NCBI RefSeq assembly: GCF_022347545.1
Contig: NZ_JAKREW010000024.1
Location: forward strand, 21,339 to 85,338
DNA: 64,000 nt
From: Terribium retamae
GTDB lineage: Bacteria; Pseudomonadota; Alphaproteobacteria; Rhizobiales; Rhizobiaceae
Direction: 5' to 3'
The position numbers and the translations under genes are program-made. Of this stretch, positions 1 to 7,537 are shown piece by piece (positions within the stretch are counted from its first letter, which is position 1; each line of letters begins with the position of its first letter). The notes beneath the pieces are model-generated. The model did no database searches. It saw only the letters and a list, made by a program, of their open reading frames with translations, and was not told the origin of the DNA.

Positions 1-328
1 TGGTGAGTTGCCCAATCTCATCGCTGATGTTCATGCCGCACTTGGTCGTGTGGGTGGGACCGTGGAACAGCCGCCTGCCGATAAGCAGAAGCCGGCTGTC
101 AATCCGAAGCGCTCGGTTCACGACGAATATATCGTCTGTCTTGAGGACGGCAAGAAGTTCAAGTCGCTGAAGCGTCACCTGATGACCCATTATGGGCTTA
201 CGCCGGACCAATACCGCGAAAAGTGGGGCCTGGATGCGAGCTACCCAATGGTGGCACCGAAATACGCCGAGGCCCGCTCGCAGCTTGCCAAGAAGATGGG
301 GCTGGGCCGCAAGCGTAAGACCCGCTAG
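1..328 (+). CDS. mucR: MucR/Ros family transcriptional regulator (5' truncated by window edge)
   Basis: This is a zinc-finger DNA-binding regulator of the MucR/Ros family, which in rhizobia and Brucella represses many genes for exopolysaccharide, motility and cell cycle. The reading frame is open to the first base of the window, so the N-terminus is missing; the first visible TTG (position 8) lies in the conserved LPNLIADVHAAL stretch and is unlikely to be the real start. The zinc-finger segment YIVCLEDGKKFKSLKRHL is intact. Numbered from that TTG, likely ligands are C44, D47, H57 and H61, so the site is Cys-x2-Asp rather than Cys-x2-Cys. The KRKTR tail is basic. A strong hairpin terminator follows 27 bases after the stop. 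Confidence 0.93.
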   Translation, partial: GELPNLIADVHAALGRVGGTVEQPPADKQKPAVNPKRSVHDEYIVCLEDGKKFKSLKRHLMTHYGLTPDQYREKWGLDASYPMVAPKYAEARSQLAKKMGLGRKRKTR

Positions 329-355
329 GCCATAATCTCACGCTCACTAGCTTCT

Positions 356-384
356 GCGGCGCCTTCAGGCGCCGCTTTGCTTTG
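356..384 (+). terminator. Rho-independent terminator after mucR
   Basis: Perfect 8-bp stem GCGGCGCC / GGCGCCGC with loop TTCA (356-375), followed by the T-rich run TTTGCTTTG. It sits 27 bases after the mucR stop and before the convergent sufE. Confidence 0.8.
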
Positions 385-469
385 TCGATGTTCGTGCCTG
401 CGGCTGCCGAAACCGCGGGGCGGCTGCTGCGCGGCGACGACGTAGAAATCCGAGATCTGGATAGATTGC

Positions 470-898
470 TCAGGCAGCCTGTGTCAGCGCGGTTTCGGCG
501 TCATGCTTGATGCGCTTGACCATGGAGCGAAGGCCATTGGCCCGCTGGGGAGACAGGTGCTCATCGAGCCCCAAGGTCTTCAGCGTGGCATCCGCGTCAG
601 TCTTCAGGATTTGGCTTGCCGGACGCCCAGAAAACAACGCCAGCATGATCGCCACCAGCCCGCGAACGATGTGGGCGTCGGAATCGCCTTGGAACGTCAG
701 TACGGGGTCGACGTCGCCGCTGCGTTCCGTGGTCAACCACACCTGGCTCACGCAACCCGGCACTTTGTTAGCGGGTACGCGTGCGCTTTCTGGAAACTCA
801 GCGAGCGATTCACCCAGTTCGATCACGTAGCGATAGCGGTCCTCCCACTCGTCGAGCAGGGAGAAGTCATCGCGGATAGCGTCGATTGTCGTCGTCAT
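470..898 (-). CDS. sufE: SufE family cysteine desulfuration protein
   Basis: SufE accepts persulfide sulfur from the cysteine desulfurase SufS and passes it to the SufBCD Fe-S scaffold in the cytoplasm. The 142-residue length is normal for the family. The acceptor cysteine is visible as C49 in KVPGCVSQVWL, and the C-terminal LGLDEHLSPQRANGL segment is also typical. No sufS or sufB is in the window, so the gene is separated from the main suf operon. A DUF5330 gene lies 132 bases upstream on the same strand, and mucR converges from the other side. Confidence 0.92.
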   Translation of the reverse strand: MTTTIDAIRDDFSLLDEWEDRYRYVIELGESLAEFPESARVPANKVPGCVSQVWLTTERSGDVDPVLTFQGDSDAHIVRGLVAIMLALFSGRPASQILKTDADATLKTLGLDEHLSPQRANGLRSMVKRIKHDAETALTQAA

Positions 899-1030
899 GA
901 AGCGGATATAGTCACGACGCTGTGCACAGTCACGGAAAAAGAAAAACCGCAGACGCCGAGAGGGAGGCAGCCTGCGGTGATGTCGAAGGTCGGCAAGGGA
1001 TCAAGGCTCTCAAAGCGAGGCGGATCGAGA

Positions 1031-1402
1031 TCAGCTGTTCGGATCGGGACGGGCGGATGGTGTCGGAATGACGCTGCCGGTAATGGTCGCGTGATCGGCG
1101 GCAGGAATGGTTTCAGCTGGTCGTGCGACTTGCTCTTCCGGCCGTTCGTCCAGCATGTCAGCCGCGATGCGCGCGGTTTCCTTGGCCCGAACCGTGATGG
1201 TGTGTACTGCAGCCTTGCCGGTCTCGCAGACATCGGGCTTGCGCTCGCACATGCCGGCAATGTCGCCGACGGCATCGCGGGCGGCCAGCAGTGCCTGGAT
1301 TGGATTGACGCTTTCGCCGGTCTTGTCTTCAGAGTTGAAGCTGAAGGGCAGCACAAGCAGAACCAGCGAGAACCAGAAAGCGGCTCTAAGCAGGAAGAAC
1401 AT
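1031..1402 (-). CDS. DUF5330 family small membrane-anchored protein
   Basis: A 123-residue protein of unknown function resembling the DUF5330 family found in Hyphomicrobiales. The N-terminus (residues 4-22) is a strongly hydrophobic signal or anchor helix. The rest is soluble and probably periplasmic, with a cysteine pair in MCERKPDVCETG that could form a disulfide. The C-terminus is Pro/Ala-rich. It is upstream of sufE on the same strand, but a 132-base gap argues against tight coupling. The family assignment is from memory of the sequence pattern; no function can be given. Confidence 0.72.
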   Translation of the reverse strand: MFFLLRAAFWFSLVLLVLPFSFNSEDKTGESVNPIQALLAARDAVGDIAGMCERKPDVCETGKAAVHTITVRAKETARIAADMLDERPEEQVARPAETIPAADHATITGSVIPTPSARPDPNS

Positions 1403-1870
1403 GACTTTACCCTCTCGTTGCGACCGGATCGCTCATCGGTGGCGCGATCTCATTGTTGAGGATGATCCTGGCATAACCACACAAAGAACGGCTTGCAGCA
1501 TGCCGGAGAATTTTCTTCAAATTTTATGCAATCGGGAAAGGGACGGTTTTTGATTCAGATCGGGCTAAAAGGCGGTTCTTTCCGTTAGGCCGGTGATAAC
1601 CATCTAAACCTTTGCTTTTACTGCTATTTTTAGACCCCGTCTCCGACGGTACCCCGAAACCCCAAAAATGCCGGAAAATCGCTTCGGCTAACCGGGCGTT
1701 TACCATGAGCACAAACGGCTGGGCACGGATGCCTTGGGATGCCGATATTTGGCTGGGAGATCGCCTCGCCCGGGCTCGTTTTATTCATTCCTTAAACGCT
1801 GAATGCGAGTTTCGAACCAACCAAAAGTGATCTGCGAAGAAGCAGACGTTACGTTTGAGAGTGCGTTGCG
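1403..1870. other. 468-bp intergenic region between divergent DUF5330 and DivJ-type kinase genes
   Basis: I see no convincing gene here. The segment is richer in A+T than its surroundings between about 1500 and 1700 and should hold the promoters of the two divergent genes. One GANTC site (GATTC, 1552-1556) is present, but no TTAA-N7-TTAA CtrA box. Short open frames on both strands lack ribosome sites and family resemblance. Confidence 0.5.
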
Positions 1871-3658
1871 TTGAATTCGATTGCGACCCGTTATGTTGAT
1901 CTGCCCGACGCCGTTGCCGCTGGCTGCGAGCGCCTCGTGCATACGCGCGTCGCCGATTCTGCTGCGCGTCGCATGCAGCGTCGCTTCATTGGTCTGATGT
2001 TGGCCGTCCCCTTCCTAGCTGCAAGCATGGCAGTGGTGCTGGTCACGGCGAGGCTGGGTGCCGGTGTCACGGTCGCCACCATTTTCGCCGTCTTCGGTCT
2101 TTCCTGGTTCATGGCTTTGCTGGTAGCCGCAACCGGGCGGCTCATGCCGACTGCTTGCGTGGCGCTCGGTGCTGCGTCGCTTGGCCTGGCAGGATTTATT
2201 GCCGCCGCCGGTGGGCTTGCTTCACCCTTGCTTGTCCTGGCGCTCGCGCTTCCTGCAGAGGCGCTGTTTGTCGGCGGTACCCGTCGCGCAGCCGGTTTCG
2301 GTTTTGTCGGGGCGATCGCAGCAATCATCCTGCCGTCCGTGCTGACGTCCTTGCTGCCAGTGGAGGCACCGGCAGCTTGGCACTGGTTGTTCCCCGTTGC
2401 GTGGGGCCTGAGCTGGCTGCCGCGCATGCGCGGGCTCAAGATGTCTCTGGGCGCGAGCGATACTGTGCAGGAACCGGCGCAGCTGGAAGATGTCATCGAC
2501 GCTGTCGTGCTGCGTATCGGCCGGAATGGCGAGGTACTGGACGCATCGTCCCAGTCGCGCACGCTTTTGAAACTCGCGCCGGAATTGTTGTCCGGCACCG
2601 GATTGTTCGACCGGGTTCACTTGGCCGACCGCGTTGCCTATCTGTCGGCACTCGCCGATATGCGGGAAGGGGCCACGCTGCGTCGGGTCGAACTTCGTAT
2701 GCGTTTACCGAGGATCGATGCCGCCGGCGCCGGCGGAAACCACCGGCCGTTCGCCTTGGAACTGATGCGTGCGGGCGAAGAGATCGTCGCGCTGCTGCGC
2801 GCAAATGACGAGACGGTGGATCTGAAGGATGCGCTGGCCACCGCTCGCGAATCCGCGGCGGGCGCCGATGTCGCCAAGGGTCGCTTCCTGGCTGCCGTCA
2901 GCCATGAGCTGCGTACACCGCTCAATGCCATCATCGGCTTCTCCGACATGCTGCTCAACGAAATCTTCGGCGGCTTCAAAGACCCTCGCCAGAAGGAATA
3001 TGTCGAACTGGTGCGCGATTCCGGCCAGCATCTCCTGGCTGTGGTCACCTCCATCCTCGACGTTTCCCGCATCGAATCGGGCGCCTATTCGGCTCAGCCC
3101 GAACCGTTCCGTTTTGCCGAGGCTGTCGAGATGTGCCAGTCGATGATGCGCATTCAGGCCGAAACGAAGCACATCAAGCTGACAACGCAAGTGCAGGCCG
3201 ATGCCGGCGAGATCAACGCAGACCGTCGAGCCGTACAGCAGATTCTGATCAACCTGACCTCGAACGCCATCAAGTTCACGCCAGATGGTGGTGCCGTTTC
3301 TATTGGCGCGCGCCGCATCGGTTCACGGCTGCATTTCTGGGTCAGCGACACCGGCATCGGTATCGCGGAGGCGGATCTCTGCAATCTTGGCAAGCCTTTC
3401 ATGCAAATCCAGAATGATTACACCCGGCGTTTCGAAGGCACTGGGCTCGGCCTGTCGCTGGTAAAGGGTCTCGTCGGCCTGCACGACGGTACGATGTCGG
3501 TGGAAAGCGCTCTGGGCGAGGGCACCAAAGTGACGATCAGCCTTCCCGTAGACGGTCCGAAGGGCAGCGCGTCAAAGCCGACGGTGCTGCCGATCGCTCA
3601 TCCGCCCAAGACTGAAAAGGAGGTTGGCCTTGGCAGCCCGCTCCGCAAGACAGCCTAA
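1871..3658 (+). CDS. divJ: DivJ-type membrane sensor histidine kinase
   Basis: A 595-residue membrane histidine kinase. Residues about 38-180 hold several hydrophobic helices, followed by a PAS-like segment (about 205-320). The dimerisation box SHELRTPLNAIIGFSDML has phospho-acceptor H345. The ATPase domain shows the N box (LTSNAIKFTPDGG), G1 (DTGIGI) and G2 (GTGLGLSLVKGLVGLHDG). The last motif with the preceding FMQIQNDYTRRFEG is typical of the PleC/DivJ/PdhS kinases that phosphorylate DivK. Many N-terminal helices favour DivJ over PleC, and I recall divJ near mucR in Sinorhizobium. The start is TTG behind GAGAG. The end overlaps the next gene by 35 bases, so they are probably co-transcribed. 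The divJ name is an inference. Confidence 0.8.
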   Translation: MNSIATRYVDLPDAVAAGCERLVHTRVADSAARRMQRRFIGLMLAVPFLAASMAVVLVTARLGAGVTVATIFAVFGLSWFMALLVAATGRLMPTACVALGAASLGLAGFIAAAGGLASPLLVLALALPAEALFVGGTRRAAGFGFVGAIAAIILPSVLTSLLPVEAPAAWHWLFPVAWGLSWLPRMRGLKMSLGASDTVQEPAQLEDVIDAVVLRIGRNGEVLDASSQSRTLLKLAPELLSGTGLFDRVHLADRVAYLSALADMREGATLRRVELRMRLPRIDAAGAGGNHRPFALELMRAGEEIVALLRANDETVDLKDALATARESAAGADVAKGRFLAAVSHELRTPLNAIIGFSDMLLNEIFGGFKDPRQKEYVELVRDSGQHLLAVVTSILDVSRIESGAYSAQPEPFRFAEAVEMCQSMMRIQAETKHIKLTTQVQADAGEINADRRAVQQILINLTSNAIKFTPDGGAVSIGARRIGSRLHFWVSDTGIGIAEADLCNLGKPFMQIQNDYTRRFEGTGLGLSLVKGLVGLHDGTMSVESALGEGTKVTISLPVDGPKGSASKPTVLPIAHPPKTEKEVGLGSPLRKTA

Positions 3659-4436
3659 AAAGGGTGCGCGCAACAAGCGCCCCGGCATGTTGCAGACCAG
3701 TGCCGCGGCACTGGGCGAAGCGATCGCCAACAACCCCGTCCTGGTGGGCGGATCGACCGCTTTCCTGGTGACGCTGTTCTACGTATCGGCCAACGCGCTC
3801 TGGTATCAGCCCGGCCTGCATACAGGCGCCTTCTTCGCCACACGCAGTTTTCAGAATTTTCCGGCGACGGCTCCGCAGGAACCGGAAACGACAATCAACA
3901 TCGAGCGCCCGGAACCGCAGGCGTCAGCCACACAGTCCGTTCCGGTGGTGGGTGCCAAGGCCGACCCGATCGTGCAGCGCGTGCAGGGCGTTCTGAAGAA
4001 TATCGGCTATTACGACGGCACGATCGATGGTCTGACCGGCCCGGCGACGCGCAAAGCGATCGAAGCCTACCGGCAGAAGATGGGACTGCCGGTTTCCGGC
4101 ACCATCGACGAGGCGCTGCTGGACCAACTCGGCATTGCCGGCACCACCGCTTCCGTCGTGCCGCAGCCTGCTCCGCGCGACGAGTTGACCGGCGGTGTGG
4201 CCAAGCCAACGGCCGCGAACGCCATACGGGATCAACCCAGCCTCGATGCCCGTATCGTCAAGATCCAGGCGGGACTGCGCGCTTTCGGCAATGACGACAT
4301 CAAGACAGACGGTATGATCGGCGCCCGCACGAAAGCTGCCATCCGAGAGTTCCAGTCCTTGTTCGGCTTGCCCGAGACCGGCGAACCGGATGAAGCCGTA
4401 TACGCAAAGATGCGCGAGATCGGCCTGACCAATTGA
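3624..4436 (+). CDS. Membrane-anchored peptidoglycan-binding domain protein
   Basis: A 270-residue protein with one transmembrane helix (about residues 38-60) after a basic N-terminus, then an acidic/proline linker and two PG_binding_1-type repeats (about 110-170 and 205-265). Each repeat has the pattern hydrophobic-G-x-D-G-x2-G-x2-T-x2-AI-x2-FQ, seen as YYDGTIDGLTGPATRKAIEAY and TDGMIGARTKAAIREFQSL. It likely ties the inner membrane to the cell wall. AAAGGAGG lies at 3616-3623, directly against the TTG at 3624; the next TTG at 3630 has better spacing and may be the true start. It overlaps the end of the upstream kinase gene. Confidence 0.82.
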   Translation: MALAARSARQPKKGARNKRPGMLQTSAAALGEAIANNPVLVGGSTAFLVTLFYVSANALWYQPGLHTGAFFATRSFQNFPATAPQEPETTINIERPEPQASATQSVPVVGAKADPIVQRVQGVLKNIGYYDGTIDGLTGPATRKAIEAYRQKMGLPVSGTIDEALLDQLGIAGTTASVVPQPAPRDELTGGVAKPTAANAIRDQPSLDARIVKIQAGLRAFGNDDIKTDGMIGARTKAAIREFQSLFGLPETGEPDEAVYAKMREIGLTN

Positions 4437-4532
4437 AGCGGCAACAGGCTGGACAGTGGCGTTCGCGCTGCTACAGCATCAATTCATGATCAGCTTTTTC
4501 AGACAACGCAGTCTCGTGGGCGGAGATCGTCC

Positions 4533-4880
4533 ATGCGTGTAACCACGGACCTCTGGGTGTCTGCACTCACACGCAGGGTCTTCGCTTCGACCGGCTTCGC
4601 AGCGATCATACAGCGTGGCGCCACCGAAGCCGGTGCTGTGTTCGTCCTGACGCGAGACCGCTTTGGCGAGGTGACGCTCTACGGACCAGCGCCGCAGACC
4701 AGCTACGACGACGCCAGACCGGACGAACGGCTGTTCAGCAAGCTCGAGACGACGCTGGACGAAGAGATCGTCACCAAAAGGCTGGAGCGCGAAAAGAAAT
4801 TCGATCCCGACATCTGGGTGGTGGAGATCGAGCCGGGATCAGTGCGGATCGACGAACTGATCGCAATCACGACGTCTTGA
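4533..4880 (+). CDS. DUF1491 family protein
   Basis: A 115-residue cytoplasmic protein resembling the DUF1491 family, common in alphaproteobacteria and of unknown function. It has no signal peptide or membrane helix. Recognisable parts are the start VTTDLWVSALTRRVFASTGF, the central RGATEAGAVFVLTRD segment, and the FDPDIWVVEIE motif near the C-terminus. It follows the peptidoglycan-binding gene by 96 bases on the same strand and overlaps the convergent DUF2336 gene by 14 bases at its 3' end. Confidence 0.82.
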   Translation: MRVTTDLWVSALTRRVFASTGFAAIIQRGATEAGAVFVLTRDRFGEVTLYGPAPQTSYDDARPDERLFSKLETTLDEEIVTKRLEREKKFDPDIWVVEIEPGSVRIDELIAITTS

Positions 4881-5856
4881 AGAATTTGCCGGCCTCCGGC
4901 TGCGTCCCTGTGGGCACATCGGAATTGGCCGTCGTCTGACGGGCGTCACGCAAGCCCGGCGACATGGCTTCCGCCTGCCATTGGCTGAGCTGGTTGCGTG
5001 CGACTTCCGGCGGCAGCAGGCGATAGCGATCGAGGAACAGACGGATCGCCTGTGGATGCGGGAACAGGCCGGGGAAGACGGTGACAGCGATGAGGAAGGC
5101 GGGATCATCGCCGAGGTCTAGCGCGCGCAACGCGGCGAGCAGCCGCGAATAGTCCTCCGCAGCGACGATCGAATGCGCCGTGGCGAAATCGATCTGCAGG
5201 ACATCGGCGAGTGCGGTCTTGAAGAAGGCGGTGTTGCCGCTGAGTGCCGTCTCGCGAAGCTTCTGGTAAGGACTGCAGCCCCGCGTTCCGGTCTGTTTCG
5301 CGGCTGCTGTGGTGGAAACGTGCCTGTCGGCCATGATGGCACGCAGTCTGTGACGGGCATCATCCGCCGCCTCTCCAGGCTTTGGCTTCGTGGGTGCCGT
5401 TTTCTCCGCTGCCTTGTCGGCGTCCTGCGCGACCGTCAGCGCAGGTCTCTCCAGCGCGCGGATCAGATGGCTGATTGCGGGGTTGAGATCCTTGCGGCGG
5501 GCAATGGCGCGCGCATGCGGCAGGCCATGTCGGCCGATGATTGCGATGAGATCGACGTCGGTCAGCACCACGGAGCGGATCAGCAGGGGAGCCGCGACGT
5601 CGACCTTTGCATCGGCCAGCCTGAGCACCAGCTGGCGGGGGGCATATTCGGTTTCAGATAGAGCTGCCGCACCGAAACGCAACGCCTCGTCGGAAACATC
5701 GTCGAACAGCGGCAGCGCAAGGTCTTCCAACTGTGCGATCTCACGACGTGACGGGCGCGGCAGCGAGCAGAATGCTGAAATCGCAGCGCGAAACAGCCGC
5801 TCGGCCTTTCGCGTTTCTGTCCGCATAGCAATTTGCCGGAAGTCGGAAGAGGACAC
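4867..5856 (-). CDS. DUF2336 family protein
   Basis: A 329-residue helical protein of the DUF2336 type, a group restricted largely to alphaproteobacteria and built of HEAT-like helical repeats. Typical parts are the N-terminal region with LFDDVSDEALRFGAAALSE and the repeated hydrophobic helices such as LLIRSVVLTDVDLIAIIG. A low-complexity, charged Lys/Pro/Ala linker around residues 145-165 separates two helical halves. There is no signal peptide. Its function is unknown. It runs convergent with DUF1491, sharing 14 bases at the 3' ends. Confidence 0.75.
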   Translation of the reverse strand: MSSSDFRQIAMRTETRKAERLFRAAISAFCSLPRPSRREIAQLEDLALPLFDDVSDEALRFGAAALSETEYAPRQLVLRLADAKVDVAAPLLIRSVVLTDVDLIAIIGRHGLPHARAIARRKDLNPAISHLIRALERPALTVAQDADKAAEKTAPTKPKPGEAADDARHRLRAIMADRHVSTTAAAKQTGTRGCSPYQKLRETALSGNTAFFKTALADVLQIDFATAHSIVAAEDYSRLLAALRALDLGDDPAFLIAVTVFPGLFPHPQAIRLFLDRYRLLPPEVARNQLSQWQAEAMSPGLRDARQTTANSDVPTGTQPEAGKFFKTS

Positions 5857-6045
5857 GGGTCACGCCTGTACAAATCACACGATCCGCCTTCCTTCCGCCG
5901 GAGCATGACTCGGCAAAGGAAGCGCGCGAACAATCTTCAAATTAGCGACGATCCGTTAGCGCTCCGTTAACCCTCTGAGAGCCTAATCACAGAAGGAGGC
6001 GTTGCGTTTGTGCTCTGGGTACAACCTGAGAGGAATGCGCGAACC

Positions 6046-6222
6046 ATGGGACAGATACTGTCTTTCACGCCGCGGTCGGCGGCACCGAACAGACTTCCAC
6101 GCAGTGCTGATACGGCTGCGGCCGTGATCATCTTCCCCGGCGTCCGCTACGAGCGGCCGCAGGAAGCTGGCGCGACTGCAACAAACACGACGCCGACACC
6201 GGCGCCGTTGCCGCGTCACTGA
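6046..6222 (+). CDS. Short conserved hypothetical protein (58 aa)
   Basis: A 58-residue protein starting MGQILSFTPRSAAPNR and containing VIIFPGVRYER, a pattern I recall from small uncharacterised rhizobial proteins; the C-terminus is a Thr/Pro/Ala tail. There is no signal peptide. The start is ambiguous. GAGAGG precedes the ATG at 6046 by 12 bases, but a much stronger AAGGAGG (5993-5999) lies 10 bases before an in-frame GTG at 6010, which would add 12 residues. I chose 6046 because the family-like sequence begins there. Confidence 0.6.
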   Translation: MGQILSFTPRSAAPNRLPRSADTAAAVIIFPGVRYERPQEAGATATNTTPTPAPLPRH

Positions 6223-6242
6223 GACAAGGAAGTCCGCTATCG

Positions 6243-6791
6243 TCAGAACTGCTGCAGTTCGCAGGAGCTCTGGTCGAGAAACTTTGCGACCGTGGGCCGC
6301 CAGCTTTCATCCGGCACAAAAGCGCGCAACACGACAATACCTTCGTCGATAGGGGCTTCGACGAAGATGGAGCCTTCGAAACCGTCCGGCAACGCTTTAC
6401 GCACCTCGATCATTTGCGCTGGCGTCAGCACGACCGCATCCATCTGTCCTTTGGTCGCAGAGCGGTCGTTGAAACTGTAGATGTTGTGGCCGTTGCGGTC
6501 ATACACCGAGACCGACCAGAACGGCACCGGGCCCGGGGCCGTCACTTGAACCATGCCATCGGCAAGATCGAAGCGGCAGGCTGCCGCGTAGAACGATGGA
6601 TCGATCGACTTGATGGGCGTGGGACTGCCGGGCTGCGCGTCGAGCCGTGTCATCGTGTAGAAATCCGCTTTCATGGCGAGATTCGACCATGCGTCTCGTT
6701 CCGAAAACTGCGGCACAAGCAAAAGCACGACGATGTGCACGATCGCGGCACCGACCAGGCCGACGAGGATGGCGTGCAGGAGCTTACCCAT
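6243..6791 (-). CDS. DUF1254-type membrane-anchored protein
   Basis: A 182-residue protein with an N-terminal membrane helix (about residues 7-28) and a periplasmic domain related to DUF1254. Characteristic elements are the DPSFYAAACRFDLADG stretch and the beta-rich PFWSVSVYDRNGHNIYSFNDR segment. In many bacteria DUF1254 and DUF1214 are fused in one large protein of unknown function; here they are two short adjacent genes. Its start overlaps the end of the upstream DUF1214 gene by 8 bases, indicating translational coupling. Confidence 0.8.
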   Translation of the reverse strand: MGKLLHAILVGLVGAAIVHIVVLLLVPQFSERDAWSNLAMKADFYTMTRLDAQPGSPTPIKSIDPSFYAAACRFDLADGMVQVTAPGPVPFWSVSVYDRNGHNIYSFNDRSATKGQMDAVVLTPAQMIEVRKALPDGFEGSIFVEAPIDEGIVVLRAFVPDESWRPTVAKFLDQSSCELQQF

Positions 6792-7368
6792 TGCAGCCTG
6801 TCCTGACGATGGTGGGCAGCTTCACGTCGGAGAGCCCGGTCGAGGCTGCAATCGGGGTGTCGTAGAAATTCATCACAAAACGTAGCGGTCCCGAGCCGGA
6901 GATCGGCAGCCAGTTGCCGGGCGCGGCGTTCGGAGCCACGGTAATGACTGAAGAATTGTCTGGCTGCCGCAAGATCTCATGCGAGTGCAGGACAGCCCGG
7001 TGCGGGCGGCCGGAAGCAATCGGATCGAGCGCCTGGTCGGCGACATACAGCGTCCAGAAGCGTGCCGTCGGGAAGCCACCTTCGATCGTGTAGCTGCATT
7101 CGCGCAGGAGATCCTCGCCTCTCGAATCGGTTTCGGCGATGAAGGAAAGGCCCTCGGCACGGCCGAGGGTCAGTGCGCCCTGGCGTGCCACTCGCGCCTG
7201 CGAATATGGATCGGCGTCCAGCGTGCCGATGTCGGGGAAGGCAGTCCAAGGTCCGATGCGGATCGCGCCGGCACCGCTCTGAGCATCAAGTGTATACCAG
7301 ACACTGCCGCCGCCGAGCCCGATGGCGATAGCTAAAGACAGCAGCGTCAGCAATGCGTTTTTCAGCAT
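6784..7368 (-). CDS. DUF1214-type membrane-anchored protein
   Basis: A 194-residue protein with an N-terminal hydrophobic helix (residues 5-24) and an exported DUF1214-like domain. Visible family parts are the CSYTIEGGFPTARFWTLYVAD segment, the central NSSVITVAPNAAPGNWLPI and the C-terminal RFVMNFYDTPI. It is the first gene of a coupled pair with the DUF1254 gene, and together they look like the separated halves of the larger DUF1254-DUF1214 proteins. The role is unknown. A dispersed palindromic repeat lies just upstream. Confidence 0.8.
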   Translation of the reverse strand: MLKNALLTLLSLAIAIGLGGGSVWYTLDAQSGAGAIRIGPWTAFPDIGTLDADPYSQARVARQGALTLGRAEGLSFIAETDSRGEDLLRECSYTIEGGFPTARFWTLYVADQALDPIASGRPHRAVLHSHEILRQPDNSSVITVAPNAAPGNWLPISGSGPLRFVMNFYDTPIAASTGLSDVKLPTIVRTGCNG

Positions 7369-7385
7369 GAAGGCTCATCAGGACA

Positions 7386-7475
7386 GGAACAGTTCCAGCA
7401 AAAGTGCGTAGCGGTTTTGCGTAGGAACAAAAAGCTAGAGCGCGTCCGCGTTTCCGTGAAAAAGCGAAACGCTCT
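7386..7475. repeat. Dispersed palindromic intergenic repeat, copy 1
   Basis: Two consecutive hairpins between the PBP and DUF1214 genes. The first has arms GTTCC/GGAAC and CAAAA/TTTTG (7392-7428). The second has AGAGCG/CGCTCT-like outer arms and GTTTC/GAAAC inner arms (7437-7475). The core GCAAAAGTGCGTAGCGG is shared with a second copy at 43491-43576. Both resemble the RIME-like intergenic repeats I know from rhizobial chromosomes. Confidence 0.65.
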
Positions 7476-7537
7476 GGTGTTCATCGCGACATAGCGGCGG
7501 GAGGAGTTGCAGACAAGCCTGGCGTTTTCCGCAACCG

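Noticed and set aside
503..1459. 318-codon plus-strand frame across sufE and DUF5330
   Set aside because: It is antisense to two well-supported genes, has no ribosome site or recognisable domain, and reflects high GC codon use.
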